DNA of 25,413 bases from DMER01 sp003451645 (GCA_031976175.1 DALYLR010000042.1:1-25413); one strand, 5' to 3'. Shown: positions 7,923 to 16,177, counted from the stretch's first letter. A program made the numbers and translations. Notes: generated by a model not told the origin, from the letters alone.

Positions 7923-9005
7923 ATGAAAGCCGCCGTATTGCGCGAGGTGAAAAAGCCCCTCTCCATCGAAGACGTGCGGATTTCCAAACCTGGCCCGCAT
8001 GAGGTCTTGATCCGCACAGCGGCGGCGGGCGTGTGCCACTCCGATCTTCACTTTGTGGACGGATTATATCCATTTCCGCTGCCCGCCGTACTGGGCCATG
8101 AGAGTGCAGGCGTGGTGGAGCAAGTGGGCAGCGAGGTGCGTACGGTCAAACCCGGCGATCATGTAATTACCTGCCTGTCGGCGTTTTGCGGTCACTGCGA
8201 GCATTGCCTCACAGGCTACATGTCGCGCTGCGTGAGCCCGGAGACCAAACGTCAGCAGGGCGACACTCCCCGCCTCGCGCGAGAGGATGGCGCGATGAAT
8301 CAATATCTAAACCTCTCGTCATTTGCAGAACAGATGCTGATCCACGAACATGCCTGCGTGGCGATCCGCAAGGACATGCCGCTGGACCGCGCGGCGCTCA
8401 TTGGCTGCAGCGTCATGACAGGCGTTGGCGCGGTCATGCATACCAGCCACGTGCGCCCCGGCGAGACAGTGGCGGTCATCGGCTGTGGCGGGGTGGGCTT
8501 GGCAGCGGTCAATGGTGCGGCGATCGCGGGCGCAAGCCGCATCATCGCCATCGATCTTCAGGGCTCCAAGCTTAATCTCGCTAAGGAGTTCGGCGCGACC
8601 GACGTCGTGAACCCAAAAGACGGCGATCCGGTCAAACAGGTTCAGGACTTGACGCGCGGCGGCGTGCATCACGCCTTTGAAGCCATTGGCCTCAAACAAA
8701 CTGCCGAGCAATCCTTCAAGATGCTGGCGCGCGGCGGCACCGCCAACATCATTGGCATGATCCCCGTCGGCGTGCACATAGAACTCCACGGCGCGGAGTT
8801 TTTGGGCGAGAAAAAGATCCAAGGCTCGCTGATGGGGTCAAACCGCTTCCCCGTGGACATGCCGCGGCTCGTCGATTTCTATATGGCGGGCAAACTCAAG
8901 CTCGATCAAATGATCAGCCAGCGGATCAAGCTTGATCAGGTGAACGAGGGCTTGGACGAACTGCGCCGCGGCGAACTCGCCCGCAGCGTTATCGTGTTCC
9001 ACTGA
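7923..9005 (+). CDS. Zinc-dependent, NAD-type alcohol dehydrogenase
   Basis: Medium-chain dehydrogenase of 360 residues, cytoplasmic. Catalytic zinc ligands are Cys38 (GVCHSD), His59 (GHESAG) and Cys162 (LIGCSVMTG). The structural zinc is held by Cys89, Cys92, Cys95 and Cys103. The Rossmann motif IGCGGVGLAAV is followed by IIAIDLQ, whose Asp favours NAD over NADP. It resembles the class III/AdhC group that oxidises alcohols or S-hydroxymethylglutathione; the true substrate is not determinable here. AGGAGG at 7910-7915 fixes the start. The 3' end overlaps the convergent bioB by 17 bases. Confidence 0.93.
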   Translation: MKAAVLREVKKPLSIEDVRISKPGPHEVLIRTAAAGVCHSDLHFVDGLYPFPLPAVLGHESAGVVEQVGSEVRTVKPGDHVITCLSAFCGHCEHCLTGYMSRCVSPETKRQQGDTPRLAREDGAMNQYLNLSSFAEQMLIHEHACVAIRKDMPLDRAALIGCSVMTGVGAVMHTSHVRPGETVAVIGCGGVGLAAVNGAAIAGASRIIAIDLQGSKLNLAKEFGATDVVNPKDGDPVKQVQDLTRGGVHHAFEAIGLKQTAEQSFKMLARGGTANIIGMIPVGVHIELHGAEFLGEKKIQGSLMGSNRFPVDMPRLVDFYMAGKLKLDQMISQRIKLDQVNEGLDELRRGELARSVIVFH

Positions 9006-9987
9006 CCTCATCGGCGAGCGGCATCGGCGCCATCGGCTTGATGCCGAGCTTTGCCCACAGCGCGTCGTCCTTGTCTTTCTTGGGATTATTGGTGGTCAGC
9101 AACCGGTCACCGATAAAGATCGAATTGGCTCCGGCCAGAAAACACAGGGCCTGAAGCTCCTCGCTCATAAAGTCGCGCCCCGCCGACAGCCGCACCACGG
9201 AACGCGGCATCATGATTCGCGCCACTGCGATCACGCGCACAAAGTCCAGGCCATCGAGCGGCGCACTCTCGCCCAGCGGTGTGCCGGGCACCTTCATCAG
9301 CGCGTTGATAGGCACGGACTCAGGATGGCGCGGAAGATTGGCCAAGAGCAGCAGCATGCCCACCCGGTCGCTCTCGCCCTCGCCCATGCCCACGATTCCG
9401 CCACAGCAAACCGCCATGCCCGAGTCCCGCACATGGGCCAGCGTATCGAGCCTGTCCTGCATCGTGCGTGTGCTGATGACCTTGCCATAATAATCGGGCG
9501 AGGTGTCGACATTGTGGTTGTAATAATCCAGGCCCGCCTCTTTAAGCCGCCCCGCCTGCTCGCGCGTCAGCATGCCCAGCGTCATGCAGGTCTCAAGGCC
9601 CAGCGCCTTGACCTCACTGACCATATCACACACCGCGTCCATATCCCGGTCTTTAGGCGAACGCCAGGCGGCCCCCATGCAGAAGCGGGAGGCGCCACCC
9701 TCTATGGCGCGGCGCGCCGCTGCCACGACCTCCCCGGTCTCCATGAGCTTGGTCGCCTTCAAGCCGGTCTCGAAATGGGTCGACTGGCTGCAATACCCGC
9801 AATCCTCTGGGCACCCGCCGGTCTTGATCGACAGGAGCGTGGACATCTGAACTTCATTGGCATCGAAGTGGGCGCGGTGCACCGTCTGCGCACGGAAGAT
9901 GAGATCTGAAAATGGCAGCGCGATCAACGCATCTGCTTCGGCGCGGGTCCAATCATGACGCAAAGGAACTGGCGAATGTGAGGGCAT
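8989..9987 (-). CDS. bioB: Biotin synthase
   Basis: Radical SAM enzyme that inserts sulfur into dethiobiotin in the last step of biotin synthesis. It is 332 residues. The SAM [4Fe-4S] motif CPEDCGYC gives Cys59, Cys63 and Cys66. The second-cluster ligands are present as RFCMGAAW, LETCMTLG, AVCCGGIVGMGE and the Arg of RLSAGRD. YNHNVDTSPDYYGK is a family hallmark. The start is ATG 9987; a TTG one codon earlier is possible, and no strong ribosome binding site is visible. No other bio genes are present. It lies 85 bases downstream of the penicillin-binding protein on the same strand and may share its transcript. Confidence 0.96.
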   Translation of the reverse strand: MPSHSPVPLRHDWTRAEADALIALPFSDLIFRAQTVHRAHFDANEVQMSTLLSIKTGGCPEDCGYCSQSTHFETGLKATKLMETGEVVAAARRAIEGGASRFCMGAAWRSPKDRDMDAVCDMVSEVKALGLETCMTLGMLTREQAGRLKEAGLDYYNHNVDTSPDYYGKVISTRTMQDRLDTLAHVRDSGMAVCCGGIVGMGEGESDRVGMLLLLANLPRHPESVPINALMKVPGTPLGESAPLDGLDFVRVIAVARIMMPRSVVRLSAGRDFMSEELQALCFLAGANSIFIGDRLLTTNNPKKDKDDALWAKLGIKPMAPMPLADEVSGTR

Positions 9988-10072
9988 CAATTATGTCCGG
10001 AAAAATCTGCTGATCCCCCTCCATAGCCGCCCCCTGCGGCGCTGTCCAGCGGCAGAGCGGCGCATCTGGACG

Positions 10073-12247
10073 TCAACGGCCCACGGCCGGCTCCTTAGCG
10101 TGCGCCCGGATCAGTGTCGCCATCGGATCATCAGCTTGTGCGCTTTTCTCTTGGCTCAGAACGGGGGGCAACTCATCCACTGGCACAAGGTCCGTTGGCG
10201 CTGCGACTGGCGTAGAAGGCTCAGGTGCAGAAGGAACAGGAACAGGATCTGGTGCAACGGGCTGTGGCGGCAGCTCTGGCAGCGGCTCGGTGGCGCGCGC
10301 CATCGCTGGCATGGCGGATGCGGGCAAATCCGGCCGCGCATCAACGGCGGGCGGCTTGACCCTTTGCTTGTCGAGGACCGCCGCCGCAAAGCTGCGCCAG
10401 ATATCGGCGGGCAAGCTCCCGCCCGTGACCTTTTTCATCGGCGTCGGCGTGTCATTGCCCACCCAGACACCCGCCACCAGATCGCCCGTATACCCGATGA
10501 ACCAGGCATCGCGGAAATCCTGGGTCGTGCCCGTCTTTCCCGCTACGACGCGAGAGGGCAATTGCGCGCGCTTACCCGTCCCCGCGGACACGGCCAGCGA
10601 CAGCATACGGTGCATCTGTTGGGCACGCTCCGCCGAGAGTACCCGCCCAACGCCGCTGCCCTCGCGCTGATAGAGCACACTGCCATCGGCGCCAGTAATC
10701 TTCACAATACCAAAGGGCAGGGCACCGGTGCCGCCAGTGGCAAAAGGGATATAGGCGCCAGTGATCTCCGACAAGGTGACTTCCTCCGTGCCAAGACCAA
10801 GGGAGGGAACGGCATCGAGCTCAGACGCGACGCCAAATCGTTCTGCCAGGCGCCGGACAGCATGCGGCCCCACTTTGTCGGTCAGCCGTGCTGCAACGGT
10901 ATTGACGGATTGCGCCAGCGCCTGTTCAAGGGCCAGCATGCGCCGCTCGCCTTTGTCAAAGTTCTGCGGGGTCCAGCCATTTTTTGAAAAGGGCGCATCC
11001 TCGACCAGATCGTCTGGTGTCATCCCTGCTTCCAAAGCCGCGGCAAAGACAAAAGGCTTGAAGGCCGATCCCGGTTGGCGCTTGGCCTGGGTGGCGCGGT
11101 TAAAGACACTGGTGCGATAGGACCGGCCGCCAACCATGGCCCGGATGGCCCCGTCTCTGGTCAGCGCTAGCATTGCGGCCTGGCTTGCGCCCAGTGTCCG
11201 GCCGCGCTCGTCGAGCACACTGGTCACGGCCAGATCGGCGCTGCGCTGCCACCCCAGGTCGAGCGTGGTCTCGACATAGATATCCATCTCCGGCTCGCCA
11301 ATATAGCCTTTCAGCATCTCCATCACCCAATCGATGAAGTACTGACCGGTTCCATCCCCTGCATCCAGGAACAATTTGGGCTGGGTGTTGCGCGCCTCGT
11401 CATAGTCCGTCTGCGAGATAAACCGGGCCTCCAACATTTCGTTGAGGACGAGCCTTGCGCGGTCATAGGCGAGCGTAACATCGTTGGCGGGCGAATAACG
11501 CGATGGCGCTTTGAGCAGACCTGCCAAAATGGCCGCTTCCATAAGCGTCAGGCGCGCGGCAGGCTTTGAGAAGTATCGCCGCGCTGCGGCATCGATCCCA
11601 TAAGCGCCAGCGCCGAAATAGACCCGGTTGAGATACAGCGTGATAATCTCGTCCTTGCTATACCGGTTCTCCAGATAGAAGGCGAGCAGGGCCTCCTGCA
11701 CCTTTCGCTCAACCGTCCGGTCTGGCGTCAGAAAGAGGTTCTTCGCCAATTGCTGCGTGATGGTCGACCCGCCTTGCTTGACCTTGCCCGCCGACCAATT
11801 GACATACAGCGCCCGCGCCAGGCCAATGATATCCAGGCCAAAATGGTCGTAAAACCGGCGGTCCTCAGTAGCAATGACCGCATTGCCGACATAGGCCGGC
11901 AGTTCCGCCAGACTGACAGGCAGGCCCGCATCGATCCCACGGCGCCCGATGAGCGCACCGTTGCGGTCCACCAGAGTGACCGCGAAATTGGACTGCTTGT
12001 GAAAAAGCGCGTCTGTTGGCGGCAACTGGGTCCAATGATAGGCCAGGAACAGCCCGCCCCCCAAAGCAGCCCATACGCCAATGACCAGCCCCCAATGGAG
12101 TGCCGCACCCAAAAGACGCAACAGGAGCGGTGGCCGGTCTGGCTGCGGGGCCTCGTCTTGCTCACGCGCAACTGCCTCGGGCGCGCGGCCACGGCGGCCT
12201 CGGCCGGTTTGTGCGTTGAGAGGCGCGGGCTCTTTGCGCCGGGGCAT
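10073..12247 (-). CDS. Class A (bifunctional) penicillin-binding protein 1A family
   Basis: Peptidoglycan glycosyltransferase/transpeptidase of 724 residues, anchored in the inner membrane with its enzymatic domains in the periplasm. The cytoplasmic N-terminus is basic and charged (1-40), with a membrane segment at about 44-72. The GT51 domain shows EDRRFYDHFG (catalytic Glu128), GGSTITQQLAKN and RKVQEALLAFYLE. The transpeptidase has SAFK (Ser394, Lys397), SVN (447-449) and KTGTT (571-575). The tail beyond about 640 is Pro/Ala-rich and low in complexity, typical of alphaproteobacterial members. All catalytic motifs are intact. The start is ATG 12247 with only a weak ribosome binding site. Confidence 0.96.
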   Translation of the reverse strand: MPRRKEPAPLNAQTGRGRRGRAPEAVAREQDEAPQPDRPPLLLRLLGAALHWGLVIGVWAALGGGLFLAYHWTQLPPTDALFHKQSNFAVTLVDRNGALIGRRGIDAGLPVSLAELPAYVGNAVIATEDRRFYDHFGLDIIGLARALYVNWSAGKVKQGGSTITQQLAKNLFLTPDRTVERKVQEALLAFYLENRYSKDEIITLYLNRVYFGAGAYGIDAAARRYFSKPAARLTLMEAAILAGLLKAPSRYSPANDVTLAYDRARLVLNEMLEARFISQTDYDEARNTQPKLFLDAGDGTGQYFIDWVMEMLKGYIGEPEMDIYVETTLDLGWQRSADLAVTSVLDERGRTLGASQAAMLALTRDGAIRAMVGGRSYRTSVFNRATQAKRQPGSAFKPFVFAAALEAGMTPDDLVEDAPFSKNGWTPQNFDKGERRMLALEQALAQSVNTVAARLTDKVGPHAVRRLAERFGVASELDAVPSLGLGTEEVTLSEITGAYIPFATGGTGALPFGIVKITGADGSVLYQREGSGVGRVLSAERAQQMHRMLSLAVSAGTGKRAQLPSRVVAGKTGTTQDFRDAWFIGYTGDLVAGVWVGNDTPTPMKKVTGGSLPADIWRSFAAAVLDKQRVKPPAVDARPDLPASAMPAMARATEPLPELPPQPVAPDPVPVPSAPEPSTPVAAPTDLVPVDELPPVLSQEKSAQADDPMATLIRAHAKEPAVGR

Positions 12248-12490
12248 CGCGTTAGGCGTCCCTTGGAGATGTGGATGCTTGCGAGGTCTACGGGCTTCAC
12301 TGTTAAAAAGCTCTAAAGGCCCTGGCCCTCGAAAAGGGCTTTGAAGGCTCCGAGCCGCCGCGAGTCCGGCACGGTTGTAAAACTTCTCCTGGCAAAGGGT
12401 GTCTACTTAGGCGGGTCACAGAAAATCGCTGCAACAGCAATGGCTTAAAAGGCTGATCTGAACAACACACAGGGCCGCGAATGCGCGCGA

Positions 12491-12508
12491 TGTGCACTCT
12501 GTTGCACA
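12491..12508. promoter_or_regulatory. Inverted repeat TGTGCA-N6-TGCACA, possible operator
   Basis: A perfect 6-bp inverted repeat with a 6-base spacer ends 12 bases before the ATG of the small membrane protein. The spacing resembles dimeric regulator sites such as those of CRP/FNR-type proteins, but the sequence does not match a known consensus I can name. It lies in the 273-base region divergent from the penicillin-binding protein gene, where I see no clear promoter. Confidence 0.3.
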
Positions 12509-12520
12509 GACGGTCAATGC

Positions 12521-12997
12521 ATGTGGCCCATTGGTGTCGTAGTCTTTTGCGCAGTGTTGCAAGCGGGTATGGGGATACTTGTTGTGACGAGATGGGGGCT
12601 AAGTATTTGCGTCGCCGCGCCGGCGCTGTTCATGCTGTTGTCGCTTCTAGTGGGCGCTCAGCATGCGGCGTTTCAGCTATGCCTTGCCAAGGTATCGGGC
12701 GAGGCTTTGTCGGAGCGCCACACCAACGTTGCGGCCGTGAGGTCGCTGAACGCATCGCTCAAGGGTGAGGAGGACGTTGCGCGGGCCTATGCGCGCACCG
12801 CCGCGCTTTTGCATCAACGCTGTCAGGCAGGCCCGCGCACCAGGACGATTGAGGCTGCGATTGGCCGCATGCTATGGGCTCAATTCATCAGGATTGAGGC
12901 CGAGGCGCCAGTGTTGACGATCTACGCGGCCCATGGCGTGGCGCAACAACGTACCGCCTTTGACAACCGCAACCAGACCCGTCGCCATCATCCCTGA
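12521..12997 (+). CDS. Hypothetical small membrane-anchored protein
   Basis: I do not recognise this 158-residue protein. Two hydrophobic stretches (about 1-22, MWPIGVVVFCAVLQAGMGILVV, and 26-45, GLSICVAAPALFMLLSLLVGA) could form a membrane hairpin or signal anchor. A charged soluble region with two remaining cysteines follows and ends in a basic NQTRRHHP tail. Codon use looks coding, with G/C-rich third positions as in its neighbours. The start is uncertain because no ribosome binding site is clear. It lies 91 bases upstream of regB on the same strand, so co-transcription with the redox two-component genes is possible. It could be a spurious ORF. Confidence 0.5.
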   Translation: MWPIGVVVFCAVLQAGMGILVVTRWGLSICVAAPALFMLLSLLVGAQHAAFQLCLAKVSGEALSERHTNVAAVRSLNASLKGEEDVARAYARTAALLHQRCQAGPRTRTIEAAIGRMLWAQFIRIEAEAPVLTIYAAHGVAQQRTAFDNRNQTRRHHP

Positions 12998-13088
12998 TCG
13001 CGTCTGACACGGCTTCGGCAATTACCCGGCATGCACAACGAAGTGCTACTGTGCCTGAAGCGCAACCAGCCTTTGCCGGAAAGTCCCC

Positions 13089-14468
13089 ATGTCAGAGCCC
13101 ATCACCTTCCCGCGCCCCGCCATGTTCGTCTGGCGTTTTTCCAACCACTTGCATGTGCGTCTGCGCACCCTGAACTTCTGGCGTTGGCTTGGTGTCTCCG
13201 GGCAGTTGCTGGCAATCATGATCGTCTATCTGGGCCTCGACTTCCAGCTACCCGCAGGCTGGTGCTTTTTCTTCATTGCTTTGAGCGCTGTTTTCAACTT
13301 GATCTTGCTCTGGAGCTATCCCCAATCAGCACTCTTGGGCGAACGTGAGGCCGTCGCGTTCTTGAGTTTCGACGTGTTGCAGCTCACCGCTCTGCTCATG
13401 TTGACGGGCGGCATTGAGAACCCCTTCACCCTCCTCTATCTCGCACCGGTCGTGATCTGCGCGGCCAATTTGAGCTTCTTCGCAACCGCCATCATGGTGG
13501 CGCTCAGCCTGGCCTGCATTATCCTGATCACTTTGGTGCATGAGCCTCTGCCCTGGTTTGAGAGCAAGCCGCTTGTATTGCCCTCGCTCTATGTGGCGGG
13601 ATCCTTCACGTCTCTCGTCCTAGGTTTGGGCTTCACGACGGTCTATACGTGGCGCACCGCTTACGAGGCGCGCAGCCTTCAGGCGGCCCTTGCAGCCACG
13701 CAAGAAGTGCTGGCCAAAGAGCAACGCTTGTCCGAACTGGGAGCTCTGGCTGCGGCCACCGCGCATGAGTTGGGGACCCCTCTTGGCACCATCACGGTTG
13801 TGGCGCGGGAGCTTGAGCGCGACCTGCCCGCGAGCAGCCCCTTGATTGAGGATGTGCGTCTGTTGCGCTCTCAGGCCGAGCGCTGCCGCGACATCCTTAA
13901 ACGCCTCTCCAATCAGCGCACCGATGATGACGACACCGCCAATCGGCTACCGCTCACCGCGTTGCTTGAGGAGATCGCCGCGCCCCATCAAGGCTTCGGC
14001 ATCGAGATTACCTTCGAGCCCAATACGCAGACCGAGCCGACGGTGCGGCGCAGCCTGGAATTGGTGCATTGTCTTGGCAATGTGATTGAGAACGCGGTCG
14101 ATTACGCCACGGCCCGGGTGTCGGTCGCCTGGTCTGCGGATCCGGATACGATTGGCTTTACAATTAACGATGACGGCCCCGGCTTCGACCTTGGCATCAT
14201 CGACCGGCTAGGGGAGCCTTATCTGACGACGCGCGCCGAGGGGCAGCTGCGCAGCGTTGATCAACCTGCAAATGCGCATGCGGAGGGCCATGTTGGCATG
14301 GGGCTTGGCATCTTTATCACCAAGACCCTGGTTGAGCGGGCTGGAGGGCGCTTTGAGGCTGGCAACAACCCTTCTGGCGGCGCCGTTGTCGCGCTCACCT
14401 GGCCGCGCGCGCTATTGGAGCGCAAACCGACCCGCAAACTTGCAGAGGCGCCGGCGGACCCAGTCTGA
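13089..14468 (+). CDS. regB: Redox-sensing histidine kinase RegB/PrrB/ActS
   Basis: Membrane histidine kinase of 459 residues that phosphorylates RegA. The N-terminal region holds about six membrane segments and the quinone-binding signature GGIENPF (107-113). The H-box is AAATAHELGTPLGT with phospho-acceptor His226. Cys266 in ERCRDILKRL sits 40 residues later, matching the redox-active cysteine of characterised RegB. The N-box GNVIENAVDYA, G1 DDGPGF and G2 GMGLGIFI complete the ATPase domain. RegB proteins sense the ubiquinone pool and cysteine redox state to control respiration and carbon or nitrogen metabolism. GGAAAG at 13078-13083 precedes ATG 13089. regA lies downstream behind its own promoter. 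Confidence 0.95.
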   Translation: MSEPITFPRPAMFVWRFSNHLHVRLRTLNFWRWLGVSGQLLAIMIVYLGLDFQLPAGWCFFFIALSAVFNLILLWSYPQSALLGEREAVAFLSFDVLQLTALLMLTGGIENPFTLLYLAPVVICAANLSFFATAIMVALSLACIILITLVHEPLPWFESKPLVLPSLYVAGSFTSLVLGLGFTTVYTWRTAYEARSLQAALAATQEVLAKEQRLSELGALAAATAHELGTPLGTITVVARELERDLPASSPLIEDVRLLRSQAERCRDILKRLSNQRTDDDDTANRLPLTALLEEIAAPHQGFGIEITFEPNTQTEPTVRRSLELVHCLGNVIENAVDYATARVSVAWSADPDTIGFTINDDGPGFDLGIIDRLGEPYLTTRAEGQLRSVDQPANAHAEGHVGMGLGIFITKTLVERAGGRFEAGNNPSGGAVVALTWPRALLERKPTRKLAEAPADPV

Positions 14469-14509
14469 CTGGACCAGAGAGTTACCATAAGCCACTAAAA
14501 CCCAGAGTG

Positions 14510-14542
14510 GAATTTTGAAATTCTGCACAATGCCTCTATATA
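14510..14542 (+). promoter_or_regulatory. Likely regA promoter with palindrome over the -35
   Basis: TTGAAA (14515-14520) and TATATA (14537-14542) are spaced 16 bases apart, a good housekeeping-type promoter that would start near 14550, about 60 bases before regA. A perfect palindrome, GAATTT-TG-AAATTC (14510-14523), covers the -35. A weaker repeat, CCACT...AGTGG, precedes it at 14492-14509. The 143-base regB-regA gap is otherwise AT-rich. A regulator binding the palindrome would block the promoter; which one is unknown. Confidence 0.6.
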
Positions 14543-14611
14543 GACGATCAGAGCATATGTATAACCCCTGAGCACACACAAACAGCGATCAGCATACACA
14601 AAGTCATCCAA

Positions 14612-15187
14612 ATGCTTGAAACAAAACCCAATCATATCCAGCACGCGATGGAGCAGCTGAGCGACCGGTCGCTTTTGGTTGTGGACGACGATGCACCCTT
14701 TCGCCAACGGCTCGCCCGCGCGATGGAAGCCCGCGGCTTTATTGTGACTGCGGCGGAGACCTTGGAGCAGGCGATCCTCAGCGCACGGCGCGCGCCGCCT
14801 GCCTTCGCGGTGGTCGACCTGCGGCTAGGCCAGACCGGCAATGGTGTTGAGGTTGTGGAGGCGATCCACCGCGCCAGGCCCGACGCCCGGGTGATCATGT
14901 TGACCGGCTACGGCAACATCGCGACAGCCGTGGCGGCGGTCAAGCATGGCGCGATCGACTACCTGTCCAAGCCGGCGGACGCGGACGACATCGCCAACGC
15001 GCTGCTGGCCCGCACGCATGAGCGGCCGCTGCCGCCAGAGAACCCGATGTCCGCCGACCGGGTGCGCTGGGAACATATCCAGCGTGTCTACGAACTGTGC
15101 GGCCAGAATGTCTCCGAGACTGCCCGCCGCCTCAACATGCACCGCCGGACTTTGCAGCGTATCCTTGCCAAGCGCTCACCGAAATAG
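14612..15187 (+). CDS. regA: Redox response regulator RegA/PrrA/ActR
   Basis: Response regulator of 191 residues. The receiver has the acidic pocket VVDDD (25-27), phospho-acceptor Asp69 in VVDLRL, Thr98 in MLTGYG and Lys120 in YLSKPAD. The proline linker PPENP leads to the Fis-type DNA-binding segment NVSETARRLNMHRRTLQRIL, nearly invariant in this family. That implies the known RegA-type target sequences. After the phospho-Asp the loop reads DLRLGQTGNG, apparently one residue longer than the DLRLEDGNG I recall from Rhodobacter. An internal ATG at 14648 gives MEQLSDRS, closer to the usual N-terminus; both starts lack a strong ribosome binding site. The glycosyltransferase gene starts 9 bases after the stop. 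Confidence 0.95.
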   Translation: MLETKPNHIQHAMEQLSDRSLLVVDDDAPFRQRLARAMEARGFIVTAAETLEQAILSARRAPPAFAVVDLRLGQTGNGVEVVEAIHRARPDARVIMLTGYGNIATAVAAVKHGAIDYLSKPADADDIANALLARTHERPLPPENPMSADRVRWEHIQRVYELCGQNVSETARRLNMHRRTLQRILAKRSPK

Positions 15188-15196
15188 ACGTCGCGC

Positions 15197-15964
15197 ATGC
15201 CGCGCCTGAGCGTCACTATTATCGCCAAGAACGAGGCTGCAGCGATCGCCCGCTGCATTGAAGCGGTAAGAGAGCTGGCTGACGACATCGTTCTGGTCGA
15301 TAGCGGTTCGACGGACGAGACGGTCGCGATAGCAGCCAACATGGGCGCACGCACCCTTGTTAATCCCTGGCCCGGTTACGGCCCGCAGAAGCGCTTTGCG
15401 GAGGCCAACGCGCTCCACGACTGGGTGCTCAACCTCGACGCGGATGAGGTGGTAACGCCCGATCTGGCAGCCGAGGTCAAGGCGCTTATGGCAACAGAAC
15501 CTGCACACGCGGCCTATCAGTTTCGCGTCTCGACGGTCTATCCCGGCTGGAGCAGGCCCCGTCTGTGGGCGGACGATTACAACATCGCCAGGCTCTATGA
15601 CCGCCGCCGCGTCCACTACTCGGACAGTCCCGTCCACGACCGGCTTGTCTTGGGCAGCACCAGCGTGGGCCAGCTCCGGGGTACTGTGTACCACTATAGC
15701 TACCGCTCCATCGCGCATATGGAGGAGAAACTTAATGCGTACACGGACCTTCAGGCGGCGGTCCTCAAGAAGCGCCGCTGGAGCCTGTGGCTGCGGCTGC
15801 CCTTTGAGTACCCGGTGGTCTTCATCCGCTATTACCTGCTACGGCGCAACGTCACGGGCGGTTTGACGGGCCTCTTGGTGTCCCACGCGATTGCCAAGGC
15901 CCGCACGCGGCGGGTGCTCAAATTCCTGCAAGCCCGCAAGCCCGCAAGAAAGAAACACACATAG
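15197..15964 (+). CDS. Family 2 glycosyltransferase, LPS-core WaaE/KdtX-like
   Basis: GT2 enzyme of 255 residues. The GT-A fold begins SVTIIAKNEAAAI. The nucleotide-sugar motif is DSGSTDET (35-42) and the metal-binding DxD-type motif is NLDADE (81-84). The order and the C-terminal amphipathic, basic region (FEYPVVFIRYYLLRRN... to KPARKKHT) resemble the WaaE/KdtX group, which adds a sugar to the lipopolysaccharide core at the inner-membrane face. It starts 9 bases after regA and is likely on the same transcript, so envelope glycosylation may follow redox control. The last codons contain a short direct repeat (GCAAGCCC twice, near 15928-15943). Confidence 0.85.
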   Translation: MPRLSVTIIAKNEAAAIARCIEAVRELADDIVLVDSGSTDETVAIAANMGARTLVNPWPGYGPQKRFAEANALHDWVLNLDADEVVTPDLAAEVKALMATEPAHAAYQFRVSTVYPGWSRPRLWADDYNIARLYDRRRVHYSDSPVHDRLVLGSTSVGQLRGTVYHYSYRSIAHMEEKLNAYTDLQAAVLKKRRWSLWLRLPFEYPVVFIRYYLLRRNVTGGLTGLLVSHAIAKARTRRVLKFLQARKPARKKHT

Positions 15965-16039
15965 CACTGGGTCTTCACTCTGACGCAAGGCGTGAAATAT
16001 GGTCGGCGCAACACAGGCGGCCGTTGCGGGCGCATACCC

Positions 16040-16099
16040 TGTTTCGTTTTGTTACGTTTTGTTTCGCTGTGTTACGCTGTGTTTCGTCCTGTTACGTTC
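16040..16099. repeat. Six 10-bp repeats alternating TGTTTCG and TGTTACG
   Basis: Six heptamers start at 16040, 16050, 16060, 16070, 16080 and 16090, in strict alternation TGTTTCG/TGTTACG. Each is followed by a 3-base spacer: ttt, ttt, ctg, ctg, tcc, ttc. The array is therefore also three 20-bp units in which the two spacers of a unit match (one mismatch in the last). It lies in the 213-base convergent gap between the glycosyltransferase and the secreted cysteine-rich protein, so it is not an obvious promoter. A T6 run follows (16101-16106). The 10-bp period is close to one helical turn, so all copies face the same side of the DNA. Confidence 0.85.
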
Positions 16100-16177
16100 C
16101 TTTTTTGGCAGTTTTCTGCGCCAATCTCATATAGGAACGCCGTCCTAGTTCCGCAAGGGCCCTGGAGCGCAGGCGCC

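Noticed and set aside
10026..10040. Terminator between the penicillin-binding protein and bioB
   Set aside because: The only stem is GCCGC/GCGGC of 5 bp with no U-tract; too weak to call.
12318..12345. Hairpin GCCCT/AGGGC near the divergent region before the penicillin-binding protein
   Set aside because: The stem is only 5 bp and is not placed after any gene end in the right orientation.
16040..16099. Reading the 10-bp repeats as a CRISPR array or as LexA boxes
   Set aside because: The units are far too short and the spacers only 3 bases for CRISPR, and the alphaproteobacterial GTTC-N7-GTTC LexA pattern is not met.
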